Of a stretch of 64,000 bases of DNA, positions 1-11,003 are shown piece after piece. This DNA comes from Galeopsis tetrahit (Eukaryota > Streptophyta > Magnoliopsida > Lamiales > Lamiaceae), in the NCBI GenBank assembly GCA_963675135.1, contig OY776120.1:21418001-21482000 (forward strand). The letters are read 5' to 3'. The notes under the pieces were generated by a model that had not been told where the DNA came from, made no database searches, and worked only from the letters and a program-made list of their open reading frames with translations. The translations under genes and the position numbers were made by a program. The stretch's first letter is position 1. The number at the start of each line of letters is the position of its first letter.

Positions 1-626
1 GAACACCCTTCTAGCTCTTAAGTTATTTCCTATCCAACCAAAGAACCTGAATCCTTCACATATTGTAAACCCTTTGATTTAGGCATAGTGGTTAAGCAAT
101 TTATAAGCTTGAACCATTAGTTGGATCCATTCAAAAACCCCAAAACCCCCACCATAAGGTTAAGTTTTTGAACCCCTGTAAAGTGCAAGTGCTTACAATC
201 ACTTGTGGAGACCGCAGCAGTTCGGGACTGCTCAGATCTCAAAGTCCTACCCTTGGGACTATAAAGGACAAGCCCTTGTAATTTTTGGTAAATTAAAGGG
301 ATTAAACATCACGTTAGGACGTGAGAGTGGACGTAGAAACGTATATACGAACCACTATAAATCCGGTGTTATATACTTACTGCACTTTACTTTATTACCT
401 GTTCATATTTTTATATAGTGGATACTGTGAGTTTAAATATCATTAACTAAGGCCATATCTTTCAAAACCAGCATCAGTTGAGTCTTTCACTAAGTTAACA
501 AATTGGTTATTTCAAAAGAAACTCTAAAACGAGTCTAAATAAACAGGCCTACTCACTTTCGCATATAAACCTCTTCATCAGATCACTATAGTCCATCTGA
601 CATAGAAATCAGAAGAGGTTTGATTG

Positions 627-2379
627 GGTGTGAGAGTGCTTGTTTTTATACTCATTATTGCTATATTATCGTAGCATTTTGATGTGATTTTTTGCGTATT
701 TGATAGAAATGGTGCTACTAATCTTGTTGTCAAGAAAGGTGTTCAAAGTGTAGGAAACAAGGTGAAATAGTCCATTTTAAAGGGGAAACAAGCATTGGCG
801 CATTGGAATTGAAGTTCGGTGGAAGGACGAGCAAGGAAAGTCAAGAAATATAGAAGAAAAAGTCCAAGGATGCAGAAACCAAACGGCCGGTCGAGAGAGC
901 CCACACTGGCGGTCGAGTGAAGTCGAGTTACAAAAACTTTCAAATATTTTTACTTCACTCGACCGGGCGAGTGAGCCCAAACGGGCGGTCGAGTGGGTTC
1001 TGGAACTACTTTTGGTTCTGTAACTTTTTCTCACTCGGTCGACCATTTCACCTCACACTGGCGGTCGAGTGAACTTACGTTTTCGGGGATTTTTGCGAAT
1101 TTTGAAGAACTTCAAGGACCCAAATGCTAATTTCGTCTCACACACTTTTGGAAGCTTTAAATAGCTTCAAAATCAGTTTGTAAAGGATCTTTTGCCTCAT
1201 TTTATTACAACTCTAAAACCCTAGTTCATCTTAACCCCCATTTCCACATATATTGCTCATTCAATTCCTAGATTAGCTTCAATATTTAGTACTTAGCATA
1301 GGCTTTTGAAGAAGAAGGTTCTACACTTTTGTAATAGCTAGGTATTTTGAAGAAATAACAAGGTGAATTCAAACCATTCTCTCATTTTCTATATAATTCC
1401 ATATTTAATGTTTATCTTGATTTCTTTTGTTGTTTTAGCCATGGGTGTTTCTCAAAACACCATGGGCTAAGTTTATTTATGCTTTGGGTGTTCTAAAACC
1501 ATGTGAATATTAAGTTTGGAATTGTTTAAGGTTTGTTATTGTTGATATTAGGTTTATTGCTTCTTTTATTGGGTATTAGTGGTACTTTGTATGTTAACTT
1601 CTATTAATCCATATTTAGATGGATGTTTAGCGTAGACGAGAGTTACATGGACATGTTTATATTTATGGTGTGAGTTGTTGGTACGCAAATGTGTTAGTTA
1701 TACTTTTAATTCGCCGAGAGAGAGTTAATTGTATTAGAACCCCATTAAAAGTCATTAATTACTTGAATGGTTGTTTGAGTAGTTGGTGAGGATTAGGAAG
1801 AAAACCTTATTACCGAGTTTGGGAACACCTTAGATTTAAGGCTATATTACCCGAAGGGAAATGGTTGTCATCCTAACATTTAGGTGCTCTTAGCAAAACT
1901 TAATTGAAGCATTAACAAAGTAAAAACAATTCCTCTTCATTTCACTAGGTAGAGAACACCCGAACCATTCTCTCACCCTTGCACTTCTTCGAATTATATT
2001 CGTAGTTGTTTTTTGTTTTAATTGTTGATCTCTTGCTTTATTAGTGATTTTCTTTGCTAAGTTGTGGTAATTTCTCTTATTGGTACTTTTCTCACTTTTA
2101 GTAGTATAAATCATTTGTTAGTTTCTAGGTTGGTATTTGATTTAATTTCTTATATCTTGGTAGTACGTTAGTTTAATTTTAGAAATCCAAAAACCCGAGC
2201 CCGTAGTTACATTAGTATGCCGACATAAAACTCTAGGGATCCATTGCAAAAACCCACCTCCTAGGTTGATACTACTTGGTCGAATACTTCCATTACTACT
2301 ACGAACCCTTATGCTTGAGGGGAAGTAGTTAGTCCAAAATATAGTGACCAAAATTCGTTCAAGTCAAGGTTCCCAACTC
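627..2379. mobile_element. Unclassified insertion inside the copia LTR
   Basis: The octamer TTTGATTG occurs at 619-626 and again at 2380-2387. Removing 627-2387 rejoins LTR sequence that leads straight into the GTCTATTCACCCC block. The insert has no convincing protein; its small ORFs have no recognisable motif. A TATA-like TTTAAATAG lies at 1156-1164. The ends (GGTGTGAG and CCCAACTC) are neither inverted repeats nor a clean TG...CA pair with a 5-bp duplication. It could be an LTR-type non-coding element with eroded ends or a non-autonomous DNA element. Confidence 0.4.
889..1069. repeat. Cluster of GGTCGAG / CTCGACC motifs
   Basis: The heptamer GGTCGAG or its complement occurs at 889-895, 911-917, 958-964, 987-993 and 1063-1069, with a related GGTCGACC at 1037-1044, in both orientations. 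The cluster lies about 90-270 bp upstream of the TATA-like TTTAAATAG at 1156. Such a layout would fit an enhancer-like region of an LTR. The regulatory role is inference; only the clustering is seen. Confidence 0.45.
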
Positions 2380-2461
2380 TTTGATTGAAAAAGTTTTAAA
2401 GTCTATTCACCCCTCCCCTCTAGACTTTAATCCCATTCACTACTCGTTCAGGGACCAACAA

Positions 2462-2672
2462 ATTCATTCGAAACTTTCCTAAAAAAAGCACAACACTTTT
2501 TCTTAGCTTCCTCTATAAGTTTTCCTTCAAACCCTCACTCAAGAACAAACCCTAATCTTAAAGAGTTCATCAAAATATCTTTGATCATCTTTCAATTCAT
2601 AAAAAACCACTCACATATAAATGATATTGTTTGTTACCGTTTAATCAATACACCCCGACAAAAATTGGTACA
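2462..2672 (+). repeat. Gypsy-1 5' LTR, 3' remnant
   Basis: This stretch aligns with the last quarter of the Gypsy-1 3' LTR (20207 onward), sharing the run from AATTCATTC through GTTTGTTACCGTTTAAT. Several differences show an old element. The 5' three quarters were separated by the copia LTR that ends at 2461. The break falls just downstream of the TATA-like block seen in the intact 3' LTR at about 20188. Confidence 0.8.
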
Positions 2673-2677
2673 AATTT

Positions 2678-2695
2678 TGACGCTAGAAGGAGGGG
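2678..2695 (+). other. Gypsy-1 primer binding site
   Basis: TGACGCTAGAAGGAGGGG lies six bases after the LTR end and differs by one base from TGGCGCTAGAAGGAGGGG at the same place in Gypsy-2. Position and conservation identify it as the minus-strand primer site. I do not assign the tRNA. Confidence 0.7.
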
Positions 2696-3027
2696 CTTTT
2701 ACGGTGCTATTGTAAGATCTTCAAACAGGTTTTTTCGAGCTCAAGAACAGTTTGTTCTTTAGTGATTAATACATTCGTATAAGTTTCTAGGGACTTTATA
2801 CGGTGAAATAACATCTAAGTTGTAAACTAAAGTTATCTTTTCAGTTTTTGTTGTAGATCTTTCGACTTAAAAACACTAGTGTGTTTAAGGTTTTCAATTT
2901 GTAAGCTTTTCTGGATTTTTTTTGTTTTTGGTGTTCTTAAATGTTCAAGAACATCTTTAAATCTTCAAGTTTTTACCAGGAAAAATGTTATTCCTTTGAT
3001 AATCTTTCATAAAAGCTTCATAAAAAC

Positions 3028-3333
3028 ATGTCTCAAAATAAATCTCATCGATCACACAGAGATAACAGCCCGATCCGGGTCAGAGATGAAGATCGTGGGA
3101 AAGGTGCTGCGATCCCACCACCGGGCAGACATCCACCCGCACCGGGAACTCCGGCAGCCTTCATGGCCGGAACAACGCTAGAAATGGTAGCACTTCTAAG
3201 AGATCCTCTAAGGAGGAATGATTTGATAAACTATTTGGCTGATGAACAAGCAAGGGAAAGGGCGAATCTTGTGCCACACCCACCCCGAGTAATAAATGTT
3301 TTGCTCGTCTTTGAAACCATTATGTCAGGTTGA
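3028..3333 (+). pseudogene. Gypsy-1 gag, N-terminal fragment
   Basis: The 101-codon frame starts MSQNKSHRSHRD and is proline- and arginine-rich, like the start of Gypsy-2 gag (MSQHSNLDGLPPHGG). It lies about 330 bp after the primer site, as in Gypsy-2. It has no capsid domain, zinc knuckle or protease. Sequence past the stop does not resume gag-pol but meets the tail of the antisense gene, so a deletion removed several kilobases. It cannot encode a working Gag. Confidence 0.65.
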
Positions 3334-3460
3334 TTAACGCCTCCAGGGATGCGAGTACGAACAATATGAGGAACTGTTGAAACAAGTACAAGAAGCATTC
3401 AGACCAGAAGTACAATTGACAAACAATAATACTTAAGAAATTTGAAAATAGAATGTTTAC

Positions 3461-5044
3461 CAGGCGGAAAAGCCCTAGTGATATGGTGAGGAAAAACTCG
3501 AAGTCCGGCCTCTTCTAGGATGCTATCTCGATTGAGGAAGTCGTAGGATCGTTCTCGATAACGACGAAGAGAAACACAGTATAAAAGGTAGTGAAAGAAA
3601 GGAGTTTGAGATTTGGAAGCTGGTCGCTTACGATATGAAGCACCTGAAAATGACACAAGAAAGTTAGTTAGTATTAAAGTGAGCGAGAAGAATATAAATG
3701 TATACCTAAAATTCTAGCAAAGTCACGAGGAATGTTAATTCTTTCGTTGCTTCCATCAGTATGAAGAGCACTTCTCTAGTCTCCGTCGACAAACCACCAT
3801 CTATGTTTCCAATCTCGTATCTTGTTCGACATTTTCTCAATAATCTTAAGATCATGTCAGGCTTTCAAGCAATGCCATCCTTATCCATCAACGGCCGCAC
3901 CTTTTGAAACTTCAAATATATAGCTTATTTCGGAAAGCGACAAGTATGATCCTCGGCATCCAATCTGAGTAGCCGCCAAGATAAAAAGAGTCAGAACGCC
4001 GATTAATAAACTCCATCCGTTTGGAGTAAGTTGCATTGGAGCTATTCTTAACCAGTTCAAAAAATGGTTGATCGTCGGATGAAGAGAAAACCTTAATCCT
4101 GCTGGCCTCCATCATTCCATAGTTGACGGCCACACATCTATCAGGAGGTTGGTCGGCACGTTCATCGTCCTCGGGAACAAAAAAGTATATATATTAAGGG
4201 ACGAGAAATTTCCTTCGGTATTCCATCAACTGAAATCCATCAATATGGCTAAGGTTTCGGCTAGCATCCATCCCAGTGTCGATGGCTGTTCGATGGGTTT
4301 GGAAGGTTGGTCGCATTGGGTGGTCGACCACATACTCATCATACGATGGCCCTGAAAGCTCGCCTTCCTAAAACCTCTCACGACCTTTGAGAAAGTCCAT
4401 TATTTGGTCCCTATAATCGAACATCTTAGTGATCTGTTCCGGGGTCACATCAGGGATCTCTTCTGGTCTGGGCTCGTCGAGCACTTCTCTATATCGGTCA
4501 TCGATTTTTCCCTCACCCTCGTTCTCCTCCTCCTCGTCACCACTAAGGGCTTCATCCAGGTTCATATTCTCGACAATTTCATCCAAGACATTTCCCTCAT
4601 CTTCGCGAGGAGGAGATTTGAAAAGGCTATCCTCGGCAGAAATCATCTCGACATTTGTTGTCAGATTAAGAGCACTAATCGCCGGAGTTGCCAAAGTTAT
4701 CTCCTCGGGATCCACATAATGTTCGGATTAAGTGGATAAATCCACCACCCCTGGCCTCCGTGGACGGCCGGGCGCCACCACCGGCCTTTTAAAGATATAT
4801 AAAAATGTTATAATAAAATATCTATAATCACACTTTAAAATGAGGAGATAAATTAGATGTTATCACACTCTAAAATATATATTTATATACTAATTAAAAA
4901 TTATATATATAAAAAAAAAACCAACGCCACGCCTGTGTCTTGATCCTTGAACCTTTGGGTGGTAAAGTGACAACTTTGCCACTATTCTACATCTTAATTA
5001 GTACAAAAAGAATACGTGAATATATATATATTAAAAACAGACGC

Positions 5045-5078
<34 letters not shown>

Positions 5079-5774
5079 TCAAATGTAGTATAAATAAATT
5101 ATTTTTTAAGTGCGTAAAAAGGAGAACTCTTATAAACTTTTTAATAGAGAACGAAAAAAAATTATTTGCTGGGTGTTTAGGAATGACACTCATATTTTTT
5201 TTAAGGGAACCAATTTAAATTAATTTTTATTTATTATTGAAATTTTAAGTTATGAAAAAAAAATCATCGTCTAAGTAAAAAAATAAAATTACATCTTTTT
5301 ATCAGCCAAATATAAAATAAAAATAAAAATTTAATATTAATTTTGAATTTTTATAATTCTAACACAATAGTGTGGCATTAGAGTTAATATTAACACAACT
5401 TTTTTTTCTTAGTGTGTAAATAACATACTTATTAACACACTTAAAATATAATGTATTTAAAAGATACTTATAAAGACAACTATTTTTAGTGTGTTAAAAG
5501 GAGTGTGACAATAGAAAATGTTTATTATCGTGTGTGGTAATTAAGTAGATATTCACACACTTATTATTCAATGTCTTTATAAAAACACATATTAACACAC
5601 TAAAAAATTTAATGTGACTACATAATACTTTTTACAACATTTATTTTATAGTGTGACAAAAAGCGTGTGACAACAGACCTTTTTTCTTGTAGTGGGCGTT
5701 CCAGAAATAGAGTCACTCAACCCTTGAGTGATACTCCCAAGCCCATCTCCACAGGCATTGCCTCCAAAATCCAT
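3461..5774 (-). pseudogene. Gypsy-1 antisense gene remnant (Transposase_28-like)
   Basis: Read on the minus strand this is a decayed homologue of the Gypsy-2 antisense gene. The start ATG is near 5774; the first exon is broken by a CACTA end (about 4796-5694). Downstream are an acidic stretch (4368-4715), a segment with YIYFFVPEDDERADQPP near 4150-4190, and a W-rich block (NKIRDWK...RWWFVDGD) near 3790-3830. The best-preserved exon is 3643-3461, exactly 183 bp as in Gypsy-2, with a TTTTCAG acceptor, a GTAAAC donor and an upstream intron of 62 bp (3705-3644). Stops and frameshifts elsewhere make it non-coding now. Assignment to the putative gypsy-type transposon family rests on the Gypsy-2 copy. 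Confidence 0.75.
4796..5694. mobile_element. CACTA-type terminal fragment
   Basis: The right edge reads CTTTTTTCTTGTAGTG, the complement of a CACTACAAG terminus. The body is AT-rich with repeated ACACACT/AGTGTG words, like CACTA subterminal repeats. It splits the first exon of the Gypsy-1 antisense gene: the exon's start codon lies beyond 5694 and its continuation before 4796. The other terminus is not recognisable, so the element is truncated or its left boundary is approximate. It contains no coding sequence. Confidence 0.55.
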
Positions 5775-5932
5775 GTTTGAAATAAGAAAGGAGAAAAGAA
5801 AATAAGTCAAATACCTTGAACACTGTTGGAATCAGAGCATGGATCTCTAGAGAAGCTTCGAAATCGGAAACTTGTAAGAACTTTCAGAGCTTGAAGAAGG
5901 TAAAAATTCTGAAATTGGGGGAAATTAATGTC

Positions 5933-5942
5933 CTATTTATAG
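5933..5942 (-). promoter_or_regulatory. Antisense TATA box of Gypsy-1
   Basis: On the minus strand CTATAAATAG lies about 165 bp upstream of the antisense ATG at 5774. The block around it (CCCATTTTTT...CACAT...GCCTATAAATA) is shared with Gypsy-2 at 33827-33838, in the same place relative to the antisense gene. Confidence 0.65.
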
Positions 5943-6069
5943 GCAAAAATCATGCAAGGATCAATGTGCAAAAAATGGGATACTTTTTGTAATATTTCAA
6001 AACTTTTGGGTCTTTTTCGAGACTCGCGCGCCGTGTGATGAACACGCGCGTCGTTTGGCTTTTCGCACG

Positions 6070-7373
6070 TGTTGGTCTCAAGTTGAGTTTAATAACGAGT
6101 AAGCTAGTGAAAACGTCTAGAGCGGGGTGAATAGACTTTTCAAAAATCTTTCGAAATATCAAAGTACGATGCGGAAATCAGAATATAACAATGAGCCCAA
6201 TTCTACTTTATACTCAACTTATTTCGAGAACTCTGTTCTATGTATACTCAACTAGTCTAGTTTAGACTTGTATTTAGGCAATTAAACAATTAAGCAATTA
6301 ATACCAACAAAAAGGTAAAGTAAACAACACAAACGATTTATAGTGGTTCGACAACTTGTCTACATCCACTCTCACAACCCAGTTGTGATATTCTTATTAA
6401 CTCGTCCAATGGAGTAATATGTTCTTGTAGCTTTAAGTCCCAAGAAATAAGACTTAGATCTTCTCGACAACACTACCAAGTGCCTCTTCGATCTAACTAG
6501 CGATTTACAAGTATCTAGCAACTTGAAACAGTAAACAAAAATAAACTTCTCTTCGTTCAGTAGTAGCCTTCTTCGATCTTCACTTGTCTTGTGTAGCTTC
6601 ACTTTCTGAACTTCAATCTCTGAGAGTAATTTCTTCTTTGAATCTTCAATAATGCTTTTGTATGTAGTCGTATTAGTCGTCTCTAATCGTTTAATACCTT
6701 GCGGTATTTATAGAACTCTAATTCCAAGAACTTTCAGTTGTGTAACCAACTTTTCTTGAAAACTAACTTGCAACTGATTCTTCTTATCCTTTCACGCGTT
6801 TCTTGTTTAAGTAGTTATTTCTAACTAACTCATTAATTTTTTATCTTCAATACGCGTTTCTGTAACTAACTTCAGTCTTCTTGTCTTGTCTTGTCTTGTT
6901 GAGTCGCACCTGTCTTGTCTAGTAGTAGTAGACTTCTGCTTCTACTTGTCTTCTCTTGCAATCTTCAACAGTAGACTATTCTATCTTAACAAGACTATTA
7001 CATTACATTAAGCTTATAGCTTAGTCAACTTAAAAAACTATACATCAATATATTTTTACATAAAACAATCATGAGCTTCTATACAGTAATTAAATCATAG
7101 CTCAATAACAAACTAATCAGTTAATATACACAAATATGAAGTACTTATAATTCGTACTTATCTTTCAATAATACTTGTCTTTTAAAACTAGTACTTGTCT
7201 TGTGAACTAGTACTTGTCTTGTGAACTCTACTGATTTGTTCAAGATGACTTCTCTTAACTAGACTAGATCAGTCAACACTTAGAAAATATTCAAGTCTAC
7301 TTTTGGCTTATCAAAACTTCATCTTTATCTTTTATCATTATTTAGGACTTGTTCTAGGATTCATATCCCAACA
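6070..7373 (-). repeat. Copia 3' LTR
   Basis: This 1,304-bp LTR matches 17938-19241 almost base for base. It contains ten CTTGTCT words, three of them overlapping near 6880, and three ACTTGTCTT units at 7170-7230. By comparison with the orientation of the genes it is the 3' LTR. Confidence 0.95.
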
Positions 7374-7387
7374 ATTTCCCCCTTTTT
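7374..7387 (-). other. Copia polypurine tract
   Basis: On the minus strand AAAAAGGGGGAAAT abuts the 3' LTR directly. This is the expected site and composition of the plus-strand primer. Confidence 0.85.
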
Positions 7388-7562
7388 GATGAAGCCAAAA
7401 CTACTTGAATCTTTTCACAATAGTAGACTAGTTAAGTAGTTATCTTTTCTTAAACATCAAAATAGTACTTATCTTTTCATTAATTCAAAATATGATCAGT
7501 AGATATTACACATACTAAATCAAAAATAAGAACTATGAATCAGAGTAAACAACAAAAAAAAA

Positions 7563-10500
7563 CTAATCTGAAAGAGTACCTCCTTCTGGATTTGGAACAC
7601 AGAATGCATCTAGGAGTCTCTTATGAATTACTGACATATGATCTTCAGTCTCGATCTTCTCTTTATCCAGCAGATTTTCTTCAAATTTCTTGATATGGTT
7701 GAAGTCGATCCTCTTTCCTGAGCCCAACATAGGAGTAGTCCATTTCGGAAAAATAGGAACAAGAATATTACAATTCACAGCAGCAGCTATCTTCATGATC
7801 AGATTCCACAGCTTCCTATCTTGAACTTCCATGAATTTGTCAAATATGACATAAAGTTCCTCAGAACTATCAGCTTCTCCATATTTACGAATAATCCAGT
7901 GATCTAACTCCCATTGCAACTTGACTTTGAACCAATCTTTACGATGTTCATCATCAATGATGTTGTCAATGAATGCATCTTCTACTAGATCTGGATTTGC
8001 TTTCAGCTTCAGCAGTCTTCTAATATGCTTACCCAGCTTCTTCTTGCAAGCATACTTAGATTCATCATCATCATCTATCTTCTGCTTCTTCATGACTTCA
8101 GTTTCTTCTTCTTGCTTTCCTTCAATCACAAGTTGTCTATTGACTTGTCTGGTCTGAGTCTCAACTTCCACAGACGCAACACTTTTGCCTTTCAGCAGTC
8201 TCTTCTGTTCTTCATCCTTAGCTTGTTCAAGATCTGCCTTCTTGACTAGCCTTCCTCTCTTGGGATATCTTAACTCTTCTATCGCAGAAGCAGCAGCCTT
8301 AACTTCAGTTTCTGCACTTGACTTTTCAGCGGCAATAATAACTCTACTTGTCTCTTCCCCCCTTTTGGCTTCATCACTTGCCTTAAGAGTGAATAGACTA
8401 GTAAACCGAGTCATTTCTTCTTTCATTGCTTCCTTCATTGCTTCAGCAGCTAGTTCGATTTGCCTTTGATTTGCCTCAACACGACTCATCTTGTCTAGTC
8501 GATCGGCAGTGGCTTCCAATTTCTTTGAGTTAATGGCCAACTCGTCTTTGAAATGAACAGCTGTCTGACGCAAGAGAGTGTTCTGTTTTGTTAGCTCAGT
8601 GAGAATTGCTTTAGAACGCACCAACTGATCTTGTGCCTCTCGCCTTTGCTCATCAGCTATCTCAATTTTAACTCTGTATAGCCTTTCCATTTTACTTGCT
8701 TCTTCAGCCAATGTTCGAGCAAAATTAACAGACCTGTTCTCCAAGTAGTCAACTTGTCTCTTCAAGAAATCTTCAATTTGCGTATACATTTCTTGTCGAA
8801 ACGTAGAATCCATTTTATTCACTTCTCCAACTATCAATTCTCTGGAGCTGTCAACTAGTGACTGATTTTGTTCAATAAGAACTGTTTTCAACTTTGATTC
8901 CAAAAACACCTCAATAGACGACTTCACTACTTCCTTTAAGTCTGTCTTCAACTCATCTATAAGGCCTTCTGGAAAAACATGAGTAGTAGAGTGAGTCTCA
9001 GTTAACTCATCTTCATTAAACACGATGGCTTCAACAAACTCATCATCTTCTTCACCAAGATTAATCAAGTTGTTGTCTTCCTCTTCCACACTTACAGCAG
9101 CTTCCTCAAGCAGATCAGTCTGACTGGCAACATCAACTAACTTGACTTTCAACTCTTCTTCCACAAGATCAGTTTGAACACCAACATCAAACCTGACCTC
9201 TGAAGACAAAATATCATCAGATATGTTCAGCATTTTCTTCACCAATGCTGTCAACGCATGAGGTGGGAACAACTCTGAGTGGTCCCTGACTCCACTATTC
9301 TCCTTCTGTTCCATCTCCCAATCTTGAAAATTGGAGATTCCACCCATTCCTTGAATTACTTCAAACAGATCTTCTGTCGGGGATGTCTTCAATGCATACC
9401 ATGTACATATCCTTAGAAGTTTCTCATATGCTTCTGAAGATGTGTCTATCTCTACTGATGGTAGCATCTTCCTTAGATTGTGTGACATCTTCAAACGCAA
9501 CCTCTTCTCCCTTAAGCACATCGGATAATAGACGAGGGAATCAAATCTAACATCAGACGGGGTCTGAGCAGGTGGGGTCCCTGTCTCAGTTGTCGCAGTG
9601 GCAACTGGTATCTTGTCTGAAGTAGATGGGTTGGGGGGTTCAACATTTTCTGTTGTGGTAGAGGGAATATGGATGGTGGTTTCTTGGGGCTTTGATGTGG
9701 CTTGGTTTGGTTCGACAGTTGTAGAAGTATCAACTGTATCGAATATAGTAGTGTGTGGGGTTATGTTGGCTCTTAGTGGTTGCACTGCCAACACTGACGA
9801 GGTTTTGGGAATAGCTTTGGCACGAGATCGAAGTGATCTGGCCTTGGTTTTGACGGGGAGAGAGAGAGGAATTGACAAAGTTCGAGAAGAAGTACCAACC
9901 TTTTCTTTAGTCGACTTGTCTGGTGAAGGACTCGACTCGACTCTCACCAGTCGATACACTTGCAACTCTTCCTCTTCCGTCTCAGGCTCCTTGTCCGATT
10001 GAGTTTCTTCTGAATCTCCTGCAGCCTCAATCATGGCCTCCTCTTTCACATACTGAACTAGTCTACCACTAGTACCAGCCTCAATTTCCTCAGAATTGTC
10101 ACTGCCCGACTCGTCCTATGCAGAACTAGACGAGGCAGCATCATACGTAGCATCATCAGGGTTGATCTGGACTTGTCTGGGGGCAGCAGATCTAGCAGCA
10201 GCTTGCTTCGCCAGAGCCTCCTTCTTCAAATAATGCTTTAGAGGATGAAATGGCTTGCCTTTATTCCAACTGGTCTTGTTCGGCAACAAGATAGGTAGAA
10301 TGATGCTCAACTTGTTTCCGAAACTTACATTGGCAGACACAACCCAGTTAACTGTACTAGTGTCAACTTGCACATACTTTTTGTAGTACATCAATCTATC
10401 CAAAAAGAATTTAGACCAATTTCCTTCAGTGATTCCATCATGAATCACGGCCATTATCCTTGCTTTCTGAAGTTTCACAGAGTCAAAACTCCCAGTGACT

Positions 10501-11003
10501 CCTAGCAACATCTTTGATGCGATGTCAAGAAGAGTCTTGAATTTGTCGAGTAATTCCTTCTTCTTGACAGCAGGAATTTTACCATCACGATTCAACTTCA
10601 ACTGCTTTCCACAGAAAATGCTTAGATATCTCAATTCTCTGCCTTCAGCATATCTTTCGATATCTATCGATACGGACGGTAAATTCAATGATTCAGTCAA
10701 AAATTCACGAGTGATTTCCACTCGCCTTCTTCCAACAAAGGCTTCAATCGAGTCACCTTGTCGAGTTGCAGTAGCATAGAATTCTAACACTTCTTCCTCC
10801 AGCACAACTTCAGGAAATGCCTCCAAGAAAGGTCTTAAACCGCATCTGAAGAATTTTATCAGAATTTCTTTGTTGTCTTCAGTGTGATTTCCTTTGAAAA
10901 AAACTGATCCCTCCACATGCACTCTTCCTTCGGTGATGTACTTTCCTAGATCGAACCTTGCTTGCATGTTAGTACGAGCATCAAATATTGAAACAATCGA
11001 CAT
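7563..11003 (-). CDS. Copia downstream extra reading frame, interrupted by one TAG
   Basis: From 11003 to 7563 one minus-strand frame of about 1,146 codons is broken only by TAG at 10118-10116. The first 295 residues look like the 'putative plant transposon protein' domain found downstream of pol in plant retroelements. After the stop the frame continues (23 codons, then 828) with an acidic, serine/proline-rich part, a long coiled coil (about 8300-8950), a basic segment (RYPKRGRLVKK near 8260) and a globular, tryptophan-containing C-terminus. I see no signal peptide or membrane segment, so it does not look like a classic envelope protein. Three QT motifs (GVQTD near 9185, ASQTD near 9120, ETQTR near 8150) resemble LC8-type binding motifs; that is speculative. 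Function unknown. Confidence 0.75.

Larger units (their letters stand above)
1..2461 (+). mobile_element. Copia LTR (SIRE-like), 3' portion, interrupted
   Basis: The right end (about 2388-2461) reads GTCTATTCACCCC, then CTCTAGAC, then GGGACCAACA. This matches the order at the sense 3' end of the complete copia LTR in this window, so the LTR is in plus orientation and ends at 2461. The block at about 320-370 (GAACCACTATAAATCC) is the U5-like block also found in the other copia LTRs here. The 5' part lies outside the window. It sits directly against the truncated 5' LTR of Gypsy-1 at 2462, so it inserted there. Whether it is a solo LTR or the 3' LTR of a full element cannot be seen. Confidence 0.6.

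Noticed and set aside
9598..10002. 134-codon plus-strand frame inside the copia extra gene
   Set aside because: It is a shadow of the minus-strand Thr/Ser/Pro-rich coding region, with no family resemblance.
7563..10049. Envelope-like protein downstream of copia pol
   Set aside because: No signal peptide or membrane-spanning segment is visible; the sequence is acidic and coiled-coil, so env is not supported.
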